Shown here piece after piece: positions 34,091 through 42,649 of a stretch of DNA of 64,000 bases. Positions within the stretch are counted from its first letter, which is position 1. Each line of letters begins with the position of its first letter. The position numbers and the translations under genes are program-made. Below the pieces are notes generated by a model that was given only the letters and a program-made list of their open reading frames with translations, searched no databases and was not told the origin of the DNA. This DNA comes from RYN-111 sp963760125 (GTDB lineage Bacteria; Actinomycetota; Actinomycetes; Mycobacteriales; SCTD01), in assembly GCA_963760125.1 (NCBI GenBank), contig CAVXBV010000014.1:1-64000 (forward strand), read 5' to 3'.

Positions 34091-36076
34091 TCAGGTGAGC
34101 GACAGCGGGTCGAGCTCGACGCGCAGCGGCTCCGCCTTGCGGGCGCTCCTCGTGCCCATCGCGGCCCGCAGCGCCGCGGCCAGGGCCGCGCCCTCCGCCC
34201 GGGGCACGCGGACGAACGCGCGCTCGCCCGTGCCGTCGGGCACCGGCCCGAGGACGTCCCCGACCGTGAGGTCGGCCAGCAGCTCCGCGACGGCACTGCT
34301 CGGCCCGGAGACGCTGGCCACGCGCGTCGCCGGGGGGAACGCCAGCTCGGTGCGCTCGGCGAGCTCGCGGGCGGCGAACCCCGCCGCGTCCCAGCGCAGC
34401 AGCGCCTGCACGGGCACCAGCCCCCGGTCCGCCACGACGACGACGGGAGCCTGCGGTCGCGCCAGGGCCGCCGCCGCCATCCAGCGGCGCAGCGCCTCCT
34501 CCCCCGCCCGCAGGTCGGCGCGCGTGAGCAGCGACCACGCATCGAGCAGCAGCACCGCGCCGTACCCGCCGTCGGCGACCGGCTCGGCGCCCGGGGTGCA
34601 GACGACGAGCTGCGGCCCGCTCGGGACCTGCGCGAGCACCTCGTCCCGCCCGCTGGTCCGCACGGTCGCTCCGGGGAAGGCCCGGCCGAGCTCCTCGGCG
34701 GTACGGCGCGCACCGGTCACCGACGCGCGCAGCTCGCGGCCCTCGCAGCGGGGGCAACGCCAGTCCCCGGCCAGCCGGCCGCACCAGCGGCAGGTCGCGA
34801 TCGCGTGCCCGCTGGTCACCTGCAGCGGGCCGGCGCAGGCAGGGCACCGCGCCGGCGTGCGGTCCTGGCGGCAGGCCAGGCTGGGGACGTAGCCGCGGCG
34901 AGGGACCTGCACCAGGACGGGGGCGCCCGCGTCCAGGGCCGAGCGGGCAGCCTGGAACGCGAGGCCCGGGAGACGCGCCGCCTGCGCCGCGGGGTCGCGC
35001 GCCAGGTCGTCCTCCGAGGTGCCCTGCACCCGAGGGCCGAGCTCCCGGAGCACTGCCCGGTCGGGCACGATGCTGCGCGCCCACGCCGTGTCGACGAGCA
35101 GCTGCGCCTCGCAGGTCCGAGCGAAGCCGCCGATCAGCAGCGCCGCACCGCTCAGGTGCGCCCGCTGGACCAGGACGTCGCGCGTGTGGACGTACGGCGA
35201 GCGCGGCTCGGCGTGCAGGTCGTCCCCGTCGTCCCAGAGCACCACGAGGCCCAGGTCGCGCACCGGAGCGAAGGCGGCCGCGCGGGTGCCGACGACGACC
35301 TGGACGTCCCCGCGTCGGGCCCGCAGCCAGCGGCGGTAGCGCTCGGCCGGGCCGAGGTCCGCGCGCAGGGCGACGTGCGGGAGGTCGTGCGGGCTCGCGG
35401 CGAGGGCCGCGCTGACCCGGTCGACGTCCCGCGCGTCGGGGACGACCACGACCGCTCCCCTGCCGCCGGCGAGGACCGCCTGGACGGCGAGGGCGATCTC
35501 CTCCGGCCAGGTGGGCCCCGGGAGGGCGGACCAGACGGCCCGCGGCCCGCCGGTCGCGAGGGCGGCCAGGAACCCTGGTCCCTCGGGGTAGCGGCTCCAC
35601 AGCCCCGGCTCCGGAATGTCCAGCGTCGGGGTGCCCGGCTCCGGTGTGCCTGGCTCCCCGGCGGGGCCCTCGGCCTCGACGCGGGCGTGGCGTGGTGGGA
35701 TCGCGAGGCGCAGGACGTCGTACAGGCTGCCGGCCGACCGGTCGGCGACCGCGCGGGCGAGGGTGGCGATCTCCGGCGACAGGACCTGCTCGGGGCTCAC
35801 GAGCGCCTGCAGCGGCTGCAGCACCCCGTGGTGCTCGGTCTGCTCGAGCCGCGCGAGCACGATCCCGTCGACCAGCCGGCCGGAGAAGCGCACCCGTACC
35901 CGGCAGCCGGCCTCCGCAGCCGCCATCGCCGCGGGGACGGCGTAGTCGAACGGCCGGTCCAGGTGCGCCACGCCCGTGTCGACGGCGACCCGCGCGACCG
36001 GCCGGTCCTCCGCGAGCGGCAGGGTCTTGCGGACGCGGGGCTTCGGCGTCACCCCGAGGTCCAGCTGCTCCGCCAC
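34091..36076 (-). CDS. priA: PriA-like primosomal protein without helicase motifs
   Basis: Replication-restart protein of the reduced actinobacterial type, 661 aa. The N-terminal DNA-binding domain (VARVAVDTGVAHLDRPFDYAVP, VRVRFSGR) and the zinc module with paired cysteines (CRQDRTPARCPAC, CRWCG, CPRC) are intact. The helicase Walker A motif is missing (the region reads LAVQAVLAGGRGAVVVVPD) and the DEAH box is replaced by VLWDDGDD, so ATP-driven unwinding is unlikely. This loss is a known feature of actinobacterial PriA. It lies directly upstream of def. Confidence 0.92.
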   Translation of the reverse strand: MAEQLDLGVTPKPRVRKTLPLAEDRPVARVAVDTGVAHLDRPFDYAVPAAMAAAEAGCRVRVRFSGRLVDGIVLARLEQTEHHGVLQPLQALVSPEQVLSPEIATLARAVADRSAGSLYDVLRLAIPPRHARVEAEGPAGEPGTPEPGTPTLDIPEPGLWSRYPEGPGFLAALATGGPRAVWSALPGPTWPEEIALAVQAVLAGGRGAVVVVPDARDVDRVSAALAASPHDLPHVALRADLGPAERYRRWLRARRGDVQVVVGTRAAAFAPVRDLGLVVLWDDGDDLHAEPRSPYVHTRDVLVQRAHLSGAALLIGGFARTCEAQLLVDTAWARSIVPDRAVLRELGPRVQGTSEDDLARDPAAQAARLPGLAFQAARSALDAGAPVLVQVPRRGYVPSLACRQDRTPARCPACAGPLQVTSGHAIATCRWCGRLAGDWRCPRCEGRELRASVTGARRTAEELGRAFPGATVRTSGRDEVLAQVPSGPQLVVCTPGAEPVADGGYGAVLLLDAWSLLTRADLRAGEEALRRWMAAAALARPQAPVVVVADRGLVPVQALLRWDAAGFAARELAERTELAFPPATRVASVSGPSSAVAELLADLTVGDVLGPVPDGTGERAFVRVPRAEGAALAAALRAAMGTRSARKAEPLRVELDPLSLT

Positions 36077-36150
36077 GGCGCGAGGCTAGGCGACACCCCC
36101 GACGACCCCGCGCTCGCGCGGGATGACGCAAGGGCGCCCCGGGACGCGCG

Positions 36151-36182
36151 ACGGCCCCGCCTCCCGGAGGGGGCGGGGCCGT
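36151..36182 (-). terminator. metK transcription terminator
   Basis: ACGGCCCCGCC and GGCGGGGCCGT form a perfect 11-bp stem with a 10-nt loop, starting 14 nt after the metK TAG stop and before priA. There is no strong T-run, as usual in actinobacteria. It probably separates metK transcription from priA-def-fmt. Confidence 0.75.
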
Positions 36183-36196
36183 GAGGGCAGCGGGAC

Positions 36197-37390
36197 CTAC
36201 TGGCCGGCCGCCTTCTTGAGCAGCTCGGCGCGGTCGGTCGACTCCCAGGTGAAGTCCTGGTCCTCGCGGCCGAAGTGGCCGTAGGCGGAGGTCTTGCCGT
36301 AGATCGGGCGCAGGAGATCGAGGTCGCGGATGATCGCGGCCGGGCGCAGGTCGAACACCTCGGTGATCGCGGCCTGCAGGACGCTGTCCTCCACGACGCC
36401 GGTGCCGAAGGTGTCGACGAACAGACCCACGGGCTCGGCCTTGCCGATGGCGTACGCGACCTGGACCTCGCACCGGGTGGCGAGCCCCGCGGCCACGACG
36501 TTCTTGGCCACCCAGCGCATCGCGTAGGCGGCGCTGCGGTCGACCTTGGACGGGTCCTTGCCGGAGAACGCGCCACCACCGTGGCGGGCGTAGCCGCCGT
36601 AGGTGTCGACGATGATCTTGCGGCCGGTCAGCCCGGCGTCGCCCATCGGCCCACCGATGACGAACTTGCCGGTCGGGTTGACCAGCAGGCGGTAGCCCTC
36701 GGTCTCGATGCCCAGGTCGGCGAGCTCGGGGTCGACCACGTGCTCCTTGATGTCCGGGGTGAGCAGCGAGGTGATGTCGATGTCCTCGGCGTGCTGGCTG
36801 GAGACCACCACCGTGTCGAGCCGGGCGGGCCGGCCGTCGACGTACTCGATGGTGACCTGCGTCTTGCCGTCCGGGCGCAGGTAGGGAACGGTCCCGTCCT
36901 TGCGCACGGCGGTGAGGCGCTTGGCGAGGCGGTGCGCGAGCGCGATCGGCAGCGGCATGAGCTCCGGGGTCTCGTCGCAGGCGAAGCCGAACATCAGGCC
37001 CTGGTCGCCGGCGCCCTGCAGGTCCAGCGCGTCCTGGTCGCCCTCGACGCGGTGCTCGTAGGCCTCGTCGACGCCCTGCGCGATGTCGGGGCTCTGCGCG
37101 CCGATGGAGACGCTGACGCCGCACGAGGCGCCGTCGAACCCCTTCTTGGAGGAGTCGTAGCCGATCTCGAGGATCGTCTCGCGCACGATGTCGGCGATGT
37201 TGGCGTAGCCCTGCGTCGTGACCTCGCCGGCGATGTGCACCTGGCCGGTCGTGATCATCGTCTCGACGGCCACGCGGCTCTTGGGGTCCTGGGTGAGCAG
37301 CGCGTCGAGGATGGCGTCCGAGATCGCGTCCGCGATCTTGTCCGGGTGGCCCTCGGTGACGGACTCGGAAGTGAACAGGCGACGCGACAC
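36197..37390 (-). CDS. metK: S-adenosylmethionine synthase
   Basis: Makes SAM from methionine and ATP. 397 aa, three-domain fold: FTSESVTEGHPDKIADAISDAILDALL at the N-terminus, the GAGDQGLMFGFACDE signature and the P-loop-like GGGAFSGKDPSKVDRS. GTG 37390 with GGAG 6 nt upstream. It supplies SAM for methyltransferases such as RsmB encoded nearby. A strong hairpin follows its stop. Confidence 0.98.
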   Translation of the reverse strand: MSRRLFTSESVTEGHPDKIADAISDAILDALLTQDPKSRVAVETMITTGQVHIAGEVTTQGYANIADIVRETILEIGYDSSKKGFDGASCGVSVSIGAQSPDIAQGVDEAYEHRVEGDQDALDLQGAGDQGLMFGFACDETPELMPLPIALAHRLAKRLTAVRKDGTVPYLRPDGKTQVTIEYVDGRPARLDTVVVSSQHAEDIDITSLLTPDIKEHVVDPELADLGIETEGYRLLVNPTGKFVIGGPMGDAGLTGRKIIVDTYGGYARHGGGAFSGKDPSKVDRSAAYAMRWVAKNVVAAGLATRCEVQVAYAIGKAEPVGLFVDTFGTGVVEDSVLQAAITEVFDLRPAAIIRDLDLLRPIYGKTSAYGHFGREDQDFTWESTDRAELLKKAAGQ

Positions 37391-37429
37391 GCTGGCTCCA
37401 GGAGGATCGGTGGCAACTCGCGCTAGAGG

Positions 37430-38173
37430 CTACCCGCCCTCACCGACGCTGCCGCAGTCCACGACGTACGACTGGGTCACCTGCTTGTCCCCCTGCGGCG
37501 CCTGCACGGTCGAGGTGCTCAGCTGGACCAGCTCGGTGCTGCTCAGCCGGTAGCTCGTGACCTTGACGGCGTACTGCCCGCCGCCCTGGTTCGCGGTGGC
37601 AGACCGCAGCTCGAGCCGACCCTCGGGCGTGCAGCGGAAGCCGTCACCGTGCTCCGTGCTCCCCCCGATCCCGAGCAGCGCCGGGGAGCCGTCGAGCTGC
37701 AGCTCGTGCAGCACCTTCCCGTCGAAGCGGTACGGCGTGAGGAACGTCGTGGAGGCGCCCTGCACCGTCTGGACGAACACCTCGGCGTAGCCGTCGCGGT
37801 CCACGTCCGTGCTGCCCATGATCTTCGGCGCAGCCGGCGAGTCGGCGTGCACAGGGGCGCTGACCTTTCGGCCGGTCGAGGACAGCGTGACGGTCAGCAG
37901 GTCGGTCGTGGCACGGACGGCGTCGGGCTCGCCGTCGCCGTCGACGTCCCCGTCGATCGCCGCGCGGGTGGCCGGGATCGACGGCACCGGCGTGGTCGGC
38001 ACCGCCGTGGGCAGCTCACTGGGCTGCTCGTCGGGCGGCAGCGGCGTCACCGTGACGCCGGCGGTAGCAGTGGGGCTCGTCGTCGGGAGGGCGCCGGTGT
38101 CGGACGAGCCGCCGGAGCACCCCGCGGCAGCGAGCAGGAGCACGGCGACGAGGGTGCGCGAAGGGGCGGCCAT
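37430..38173 (-). CDS. Lipoprotein with calcium-loop (VCBS/FG-GAP-like) repeats
   Basis: Predicted exported lipoprotein, 247 aa. The signal peptide ends in the lipobox LLLAAAGC; a Thr/Pro-rich linker follows. The folded part has two acidic loops, DGDVDGDGEPDAV and STDVDRDGYAEVFV, of the type that bind calcium in FG-GAP/integrin-like repeats. One cysteine pair (FRCTPEG and VVDCGS) is possible. ATG 38173 places charged residues before the hydrophobic core. Located 39 nt upstream of metK and after coaBC; its function is unknown. Confidence 0.78.
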   Translation of the reverse strand: MAAPSRTLVAVLLLAAAGCSGGSSDTGALPTTSPTATAGVTVTPLPPDEQPSELPTAVPTTPVPSIPATRAAIDGDVDGDGEPDAVRATTDLLTVTLSSTGRKVSAPVHADSPAAPKIMGSTDVDRDGYAEVFVQTVQGASTTFLTPYRFDGKVLHELQLDGSPALLGIGGSTEHGDGFRCTPEGRLELRSATANQGGGQYAVKVTSYRLSSTELVQLSTSTVQAPQGDKQVTQSYVVDCGSVGEGG

Positions 38174-38202
38174 GCGCGCCACCCTGTCAGAGCCCAGCGA
38201 CA

Positions 38203-39435
38203 CTAGGGCGTAGCGACACCCGGGCCGGGCGTCGCGTCGAGACGCGCGACCACGAGGTCCCAGAGCACGTCGGCGAGCGCGTCCTTGCTGACGAGCGGCA
38301 CCTCGGTCACCGACCCGTCGCGGCCGAGCACGGTCGCGGCGTTGTCGGCGCCCTCGAAGCCGGTGGGGTGTCCGGTCTCCCCCACCTCGTTCACCACCAG
38401 CAGGTCGCAGCCCTTGCGAGCGAGCTTGGCGTGGGCGTGCTCGAGCACCGAGGCGTGGTCGTCGCCGGTCTCGGCGGCGAAGCCGACCACCACCTGCCCC
38501 GGCGACCGGGCGTCGACGAGGGCGCGCAGCACGTCGGGGTTCTGCACGAGCTCGACCGTCAGGGTGTCGGTCTTCTTGCGCTTGGTGGCCAGCCGCTCGG
38601 CGGGCCGGTAGTCCGCGACCGCCGCCGCCATCACGATCGCGTCGGCACCGACGGACTCGGCGAGCACGGCGTCGTGCAGGTCCTGGGCGCTCGTCACCCG
38701 CACGGTCTTGACGCCGGCCGGGTCGGGCAGCGCGCTGCTGGTGACGAGGACGACCTCCGCGCCTCGGGCCATCGCGGCGCGCGCGAGGGCATGGCCCTGA
38801 CGACCGCTGGACCGGTTACCGAGGAAGCGCACGGGATCGAGGTGCTCGCGGGTGCCGCCGGCGCTGACCACGACACGACGTCCGGTCAGGTCGAGGGCGA
38901 GGCCGCCGCGGGCCAGCACCCGCCGGCACAGCACGGCGAGCTCCTCGGGGTCCGGCAGCCGACCCTTGCCGCTGTCGGCCCCGGTGAGGCGGCCGATCGC
39001 CGGCTCGACGACGAGCACGCCGCGCGACCGCAGGGTCGCGACGTTGGCCTGCGTCGCCGGGTGCTCCCACATCTCGGTGTGCATGGCCGGGGCGAGCACC
39101 ACCGGGCAGCGCGCGGTGAGCAAGGTGTTGGTGAGCAGGTCGTCCGCGAGGCCGTGCGCCACGCGGGCGAGGGTGTTCGCCGTACAGGGCGCGACGACGA
39201 CGAGGTCGGCCTGCTGGCCCAGCCGCACGTGCGGCACCTGGTGGACGTCGTCCCAGGCACTCGCGGTCACGGGCTTGCCGGACAGCGCCGACCAGGTGGC
39301 TGCGCCGACGAACGCGAGCGCGCTCTCGGTGGGCACGACGGTGACGTCGTGGCCGGTCTCGGTCAGCTGACGGAGCAGCTCGACCGCCTTGTACGCCGCA
39401 ATGCCCCCGGTGACCCCGAGGACGACCCTGTGCAC
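38203..39435 (-). CDS. coaBC: Phosphopantothenoylcysteine decarboxylase/synthetase
   Basis: Two steps of coenzyme A synthesis. 410 aa: N-terminal flavin-dependent CoaC domain (VVLGVTGGIAAYKAVELLRQL, the active-site His in HVRLG, the PAMHTEMW loop) and C-terminal CoaB domain (VVVSAGGTREHLDPVRFLGNRSSG, MAAAVADYRP, VNEV). GTG start at 39435, 18 nt after the rpoZ stop. Order gmk-rpoZ-coaBC-metK-priA is typical of actinobacteria. Confidence 0.97.
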   Translation of the reverse strand: MHRVVLGVTGGIAAYKAVELLRQLTETGHDVTVVPTESALAFVGAATWSALSGKPVTASAWDDVHQVPHVRLGQQADLVVVAPCTANTLARVAHGLADDLLTNTLLTARCPVVLAPAMHTEMWEHPATQANVATLRSRGVLVVEPAIGRLTGADSGKGRLPDPEELAVLCRRVLARGGLALDLTGRRVVVSAGGTREHLDPVRFLGNRSSGRQGHALARAAMARGAEVVLVTSSALPDPAGVKTVRVTSAQDLHDAVLAESVGADAIVMAAAVADYRPAERLATKRKKTDTLTVELVQNPDVLRALVDARSPGQVVVGFAAETGDDHASVLEHAHAKLARKGCDLLVVNEVGETGHPTGFEGADNAATVLGRDGSVTEVPLVSKDALADVLWDLVVARLDATPGPGVATP

Positions 39436-39453
39436 GGCGCGTGCTTGCGGTGC

Positions 39454-39735
39454 TTAGGCGCTGGTGTCGTTGGGGTCGATGACGTGCTCGTGGTGCAGCA
39501 GGCCACCGTTGATCTCGCGCAGCGCGATCGACAGCGGCTTCTCCTGCACACCGGTCTCGACCAGCGGTCCGACGTACTCGAGCAGGCCCTCACCGAGCTG
39601 GGAGTAGTACGCGTTGATCTGGCGCGCGCGCTTGGCGGCGTAGATGACCAGGCTGTACTTGGAGTCCGTGGCGTCGAGCAGCTCGTCGATCGGGGGGTTG
39701 GTGATGCCGATCGGGTTCGCGACGGTGCCGCTCAT
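39454..39735 (-). CDS. rpoZ: RNA polymerase omega subunit
   Basis: 93-aa assembly factor of RNA polymerase. PPIDELLDATDSKYSLVIYAAKRARQINAYY carries the omega signature, and KPLSIALREINGG follows. Length is typical for actinobacteria. ATG overlaps the gmk stop by ATGA. Confidence 0.97.
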   Translation of the reverse strand: MSGTVANPIGITNPPIDELLDATDSKYSLVIYAAKRARQINAYYSQLGEGLLEYVGPLVETGVQEKPLSIALREINGGLLHHEHVIDPNDTSA

Positions 39736-40301
39736 GGTTGCTCCAGGGTGTCAGGGGTTGACATCAACGCTACCAGCGCATCCGCCGCACGCTCGATGTC
39801 CTCGTTGACGATGACGGCCTCGAACTCCCCCTCGGCGGCCATCTCGACGCGCGCCAGGTCCAGGCGGCGGCGTACCCGCTCCTCGTCCTCGGTGCCGCGA
39901 CCGGTGAGCCGGCGAGCGAGCTCCTCGAAGCTGGGCGGGGCCAGGAAGACCAGGTGCGCCTCCGGCATCGCAGCCTTGACCTGGCGGGCGCCCTGCAGCT
40001 CGATCTCGAGCAGGGCGGGGACGCCGTCGGCCAGCCGGTCGAGCACCGGCTGGCGCGGCGTGCCGTAGGCGTTCCCGGCGTACGTCGCGTGCTCGAGCAG
40101 CTCACCTACCGCCACCATCCGGTCGTACTCCGCGGCGTCGACGAAGTGGTACTCCACCCCCTCGGTCTCCCCCGGGCGCGGCGGACGCGTCGTGACGCTG
40201 ACGCTGAGCCACACCTCGGGGTGGCGCCGGCGGACGGCCGCGATGACGCTGCCCTTGCCCACCCCGGACGGACCGGACAGCACGGTGAGCCGTCCTGTCA
40301 C
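39732..40301 (-). CDS. gmk: Guanylate kinase
   Basis: Converts GMP to GDP. 189 aa with the P-loop SGPSGVGKGSVIAAV, the GMP-binding SVSVTTRPPRPGETEGVEYHFV, ELLEHATYAGNAYGTP, and LIELQGARQVK-type LEIELQGARQVK. Overlaps the mihF stop by four bases. Confidence 0.97.
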   Translation of the reverse strand: MTGRLTVLSGPSGVGKGSVIAAVRRRHPEVWLSVSVTTRPPRPGETEGVEYHFVDAAEYDRMVAVGELLEHATYAGNAYGTPRQPVLDRLADGVPALLEIELQGARQVKAAMPEAHLVFLAPPSFEELARRLTGRGTEDEERVRRRLDLARVEMAAEGEFEAVIVNEDIERAADALVALMSTPDTLEQP

Positions 40302-40615
40302 GAGGGGCTGAACTCCTTCAGCAGGGCCTCGCGCTGCTTGGCCCCCAGACCGCGCACCCGGCGGGACGGGGAGATCTCGAGCACCTCCATGAGCTTGCCG
40401 GCGCGCACCTTGCCGACTCCGGGCATGGCCTCGAGGACCGCGAGCACCTTCATCTTGCCGATGACCTCGTCCGTCTCACCGGTGGCCAGGACGTCGGCCA
40501 GGCTGGTGCCGGAGGACTTCAGGCGCACCTTGAGCGCGGCGCGGGCCCGGCGCGCCGCGGCGGCCTTCTCCAGGGCGGCGGCGCGCTGCTCGGGCGTCAG
40601 GGGTGGCAGGGCCAC
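40298..40615 (-). CDS. mihF: Actinobacterial integration host factor
   Basis: Small nucleoid-associated DNA-binding protein, 105 aa, unrelated to proteobacterial IHF. The conserved part is ALKVRLKSSGTSLADVLATGETDEVIGKMKVLAVLEAMPGVGKVRA, ending in the helix-two-turn-helix segment PGVGKVRAGKLMEVL. GTG start at 40615. It heads the mihF-gmk-rpoZ-coaBC run and has a recognisable promoter upstream. Confidence 0.94.
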   Translation of the reverse strand: MALPPLTPEQRAAALEKAAAARRARAALKVRLKSSGTSLADVLATGETDEVIGKMKVLAVLEAMPGVGKVRAGKLMEVLEISPSRRVRGLGAKQREALLKEFSPS

Positions 40616-40669
40616 GCGGTGCTCACCTCGGGTGTCGGTGGGGGCGGATCGCTGAAGGACGTGCGCCGC

Positions 40670-40699
40670 AACCTAGCGAGTCGATCATGTGCAGGGCAA
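40670..40699 (-). promoter_or_regulatory. mihF promoter
   Basis: On the minus strand a -35 TTGCCC (40694-40699) and a -10 TAGGTT (40670-40675) are separated by 18 nt, about 55 nt upstream of the mihF GTG. Both fit a housekeeping sigma factor reasonably. No operator is evident. Confidence 0.45.
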
Positions 40700-40717
40700 A
40701 GCGCCCGCCCCCATCCA

Positions 40718-40909
40718 CCCGCTGACCCCCACCCGTGATCTCCCACCCGTGATCCCCCACCCGTGATCCCCACCCGTGATCATCGGAGTGGGCGTACACA
40801 GATCAGCACCCAGAACTGTGTACGCCGACTCCGTTGATCATGAGGGGCGGGTCAGCGGGCGGGTCAGCGGGCGGGTCAGCGGGCGGGTCAGAGGGGCGGG
40901 TCAGCGGGC
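40718..40909. repeat. Palindromic element flanked by two tandem arrays
   Basis: A compound repeat between mihF and pyrF. Four copies of ACCCGTGATC occur at 40731, 40745, 40759 and 40772. An imperfect palindrome follows: arms 40777-40800 and 40817-40840 match at 22 of 24 positions (outer TGATCA, inner GTACACA) around a 16-nt loop. Then GGGTCAGCGGGC is repeated about five times (40849-40909, one copy variant). The reverse of that unit, CCCGCTGACCC, occurs once on the left at 40718-40728, so the whole is roughly symmetrical. The last copies encode the pyrF C-terminus (LAR and stop). It looks like a dispersed intergenic palindrome, perhaps also a terminator for the pyr operon. Confidence 0.8.
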
Positions 40910-41590
40910 GAGGGACGCCGCGATCGCGGCGGCAGCCGCGCCGACGTCCGGCGCGCCGGTGATCGGCCGGCCGATGACCAGCAGGTCCGCCCCGTCGGCG
41001 AGGGCCTGCTGCGGCGTCGCCACCCGCGCCTGGTCCTGCGCGTCGGCACCGACCGGCCGGACGCCCGGCGTGATGAGCACGATGCCGGCGCCGACCTCGG
41101 CACGGACCGCCGCGACCTCGTGCGGGGAGCAGACGATCGCCCCGGCGCCCGCACCGACGGCGAGAGCAGCCAGGCGGCGTACGGCGTCGAGCGGCGGCCC
41201 GGAGAGCCCCACGGCGTCCAGCACCTCGGCGGAGAGGCTCGTGAGCACGGTGACCGCCGCGATGGTGACGTCGGGGGCGGCCTCGACGGCGGCGCGCACC
41301 ATGTCGGCGCCGCCGGACGCGTGCACCGTGAGGTAGCGGGGACGGAGCGTCGCCACCCCGCGCGCGGCACCGGCCACCGTGTTCGGGATGTCGTGCAGCT
41401 TGAGGTCGAGAAACAGGTCGACCCCGGTCCCCCCGCGCACCGCCTCCACCACCGAGGGCCCGCTGCGGCAGAACAGCTCCAGTCCCACTTTCACGACCGA
41501 CACGTGCGGCGAGACGGCCCGGGCCCAGCGGGCCGCCGTCTCCACGTCGGGAGCATCGAGGGCGACAGCGATGGGGGCGCGGGTGGGCAC
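40901..41590 (-). CDS. pyrF: Orotidine 5'-phosphate decarboxylase, type 1
   Basis: Last UMP step. TIM barrel of 229 aa with AVALDAPDVETAARW, the catalytic DLFLDLKLHDIPNTV, ALTVHASGG-type LTVHASGGADM, and VLITPGVRP. The DLKLHDIPNT motif marks the type 1 subfamily; many actinobacteria instead carry the type 2 enzyme. GTG start, 3 nt after the pyrD stop. Its last codons lie inside a tandem repeat. Confidence 0.95.
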   Translation of the reverse strand: MPTRAPIAVALDAPDVETAARWARAVSPHVSVVKVGLELFCRSGPSVVEAVRGGTGVDLFLDLKLHDIPNTVAGAARGVATLRPRYLTVHASGGADMVRAAVEAAPDVTIAAVTVLTSLSAEVLDAVGLSGPPLDAVRRLAALAVGAGAGAIVCSPHEVAAVRAEVGAGIVLITPGVRPVGADAQDQARVATPQQALADGADLLVIGRPITGAPDVGAAAAAIAASLAR

Positions 41591-41593
41591 GGG

Positions 41594-42649
41594 TTAGTCC
41601 TCAGGCTCGAAGGCGACAGGGGTGTGCGGCACGGGCTCGTCGAACGGCTCGCCCAGGGGCTCCGGTTCGGGCTCCGGCGGCGGGCGGTGCGCCAGGCCGA
41701 TCGCGTCGGTGAAGCGCTCGAAGCCGCGCTCGGCGAGCGCCCGGGCGAGCTCGTCGAGCACCCGGATCGGCGCGCTGGGATCGCCGAAGACCGTCGTCCC
41801 GACACTGACGGCGTTCGCCCCCGCGAGGACGAACTCGAGCGCGTCCAGTCCGGTGCGGATGCCCCCCATGCCCAGGATCGGTACGTCGGGAAGAGCCTGC
41901 CGGATCTGCCAGACGCAGCGCACCGCGACCGGGCGGATCGCCGGGCCGGACAGCCCTCCGGTGATCCCCCCGAGGGCCGGGCGCATCGTGTCGGTGTCGA
42001 TGACCATCCCGAGCAACGTGTTGATGACCGACAGCCCGTCGGCGCCGGCGTTGACGCACGCGCGGGCGATCTCGGTGATGTCGGTGACGTCAGGGCTGAG
42101 CTTGGCGAAGACCGGGACACCGGGCGCCGCCGCTCGGCGCACCGCCTGCACGACGCTGGCGGCCGCCATCGGGTCGCACGCGAAGACCTGGCCGCGGTCC
42201 TCGACGTTCGGGCAGGAGATGTTCACCTCGATCATCGCCAGCCCGGGACGACCCCGGAGCTTCGCGGTGAGCTTGGCGTACTCGTCGACGCTGCCGCCGG
42301 CGATCGACACGACCGCCCGGGCGCCGCGGTCGGCGAGCCAGGACAGGTCCTTGTCGAGGAACGCGTCGATGCCGGGACCCTGCAGGCCGATGCTGTTGAG
42401 CATCCCGCTGGGCGTCTCGGCCATGCGCGGGGTCGCGCGACCGGACCGGGCGGCCAGCATGATCGACTTGGTGACGACACCGCCGAGCTCGGAGACGTCG
42501 AAGAACTGGTCGAGCTCCTGACCGGCACCGGCGCAGCCGCTGGCCGTGAAGACCGGGTTGGGGAAGGTGACCGACCCGAGCCGGGTGCTCATGTCGATGA
42601 CGGGGCCCGCCACGGGAGCCGCGGCCTGACGCAGGGACATCTCGCTCAT
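41594..42649 (-). CDS. pyrD: Dihydroorotate dehydrogenase, class 1B catalytic subunit
   Basis: FMN subunit oxidising dihydroorotate, working with PyrK and NAD. 351 aa: VFTASGCAGAGQELDQFFD, NSIGLQGPGIDAFL, the active-site cysteine segment EVNISCPNVEDRG (Cys as base, a class 1 trait), NTLLGMVID and MGGIRTGLDALEFVLAGANAVSVGT. ATG 42649 shares its G-overlap (TGATG) with the pyrK stop. The last about 35 residues are a Pro/Glu-rich tail (RPPPEPEPEPLGEPFDEP) not seen in typical PyrD. Confidence 0.95.
   Translation of the reverse strand: MSEMSLRQAAAPVAGPVIDMSTRLGSVTFPNPVFTASGCAGAGQELDQFFDVSELGGVVTKSIMLAARSGRATPRMAETPSGMLNSIGLQGPGIDAFLDKDLSWLADRGARAVVSIAGGSVDEYAKLTAKLRGRPGLAMIEVNISCPNVEDRGQVFACDPMAAASVVQAVRRAAAPGVPVFAKLSPDVTDITEIARACVNAGADGLSVINTLLGMVIDTDTMRPALGGITGGLSGPAIRPVAVRCVWQIRQALPDVPILGMGGIRTGLDALEFVLAGANAVSVGTTVFGDPSAPIRVLDELARALAERGFERFTDAIGLAHRPPPEPEPEPLGEPFDEPVPHTPVAFEPED

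Noticed and set aside
37391..37429. SAM riboswitch upstream of metK
   Set aside because: Only 39 nt separate metK from the preceding gene, too short for a known SAM riboswitch, and no matching motif is visible.
40731..40781. CRISPR array in the short repeats before pyrF
   Set aside because: The units are about 10-14 nt with almost no spacer and there are no cas genes; it is a simple tandem array.
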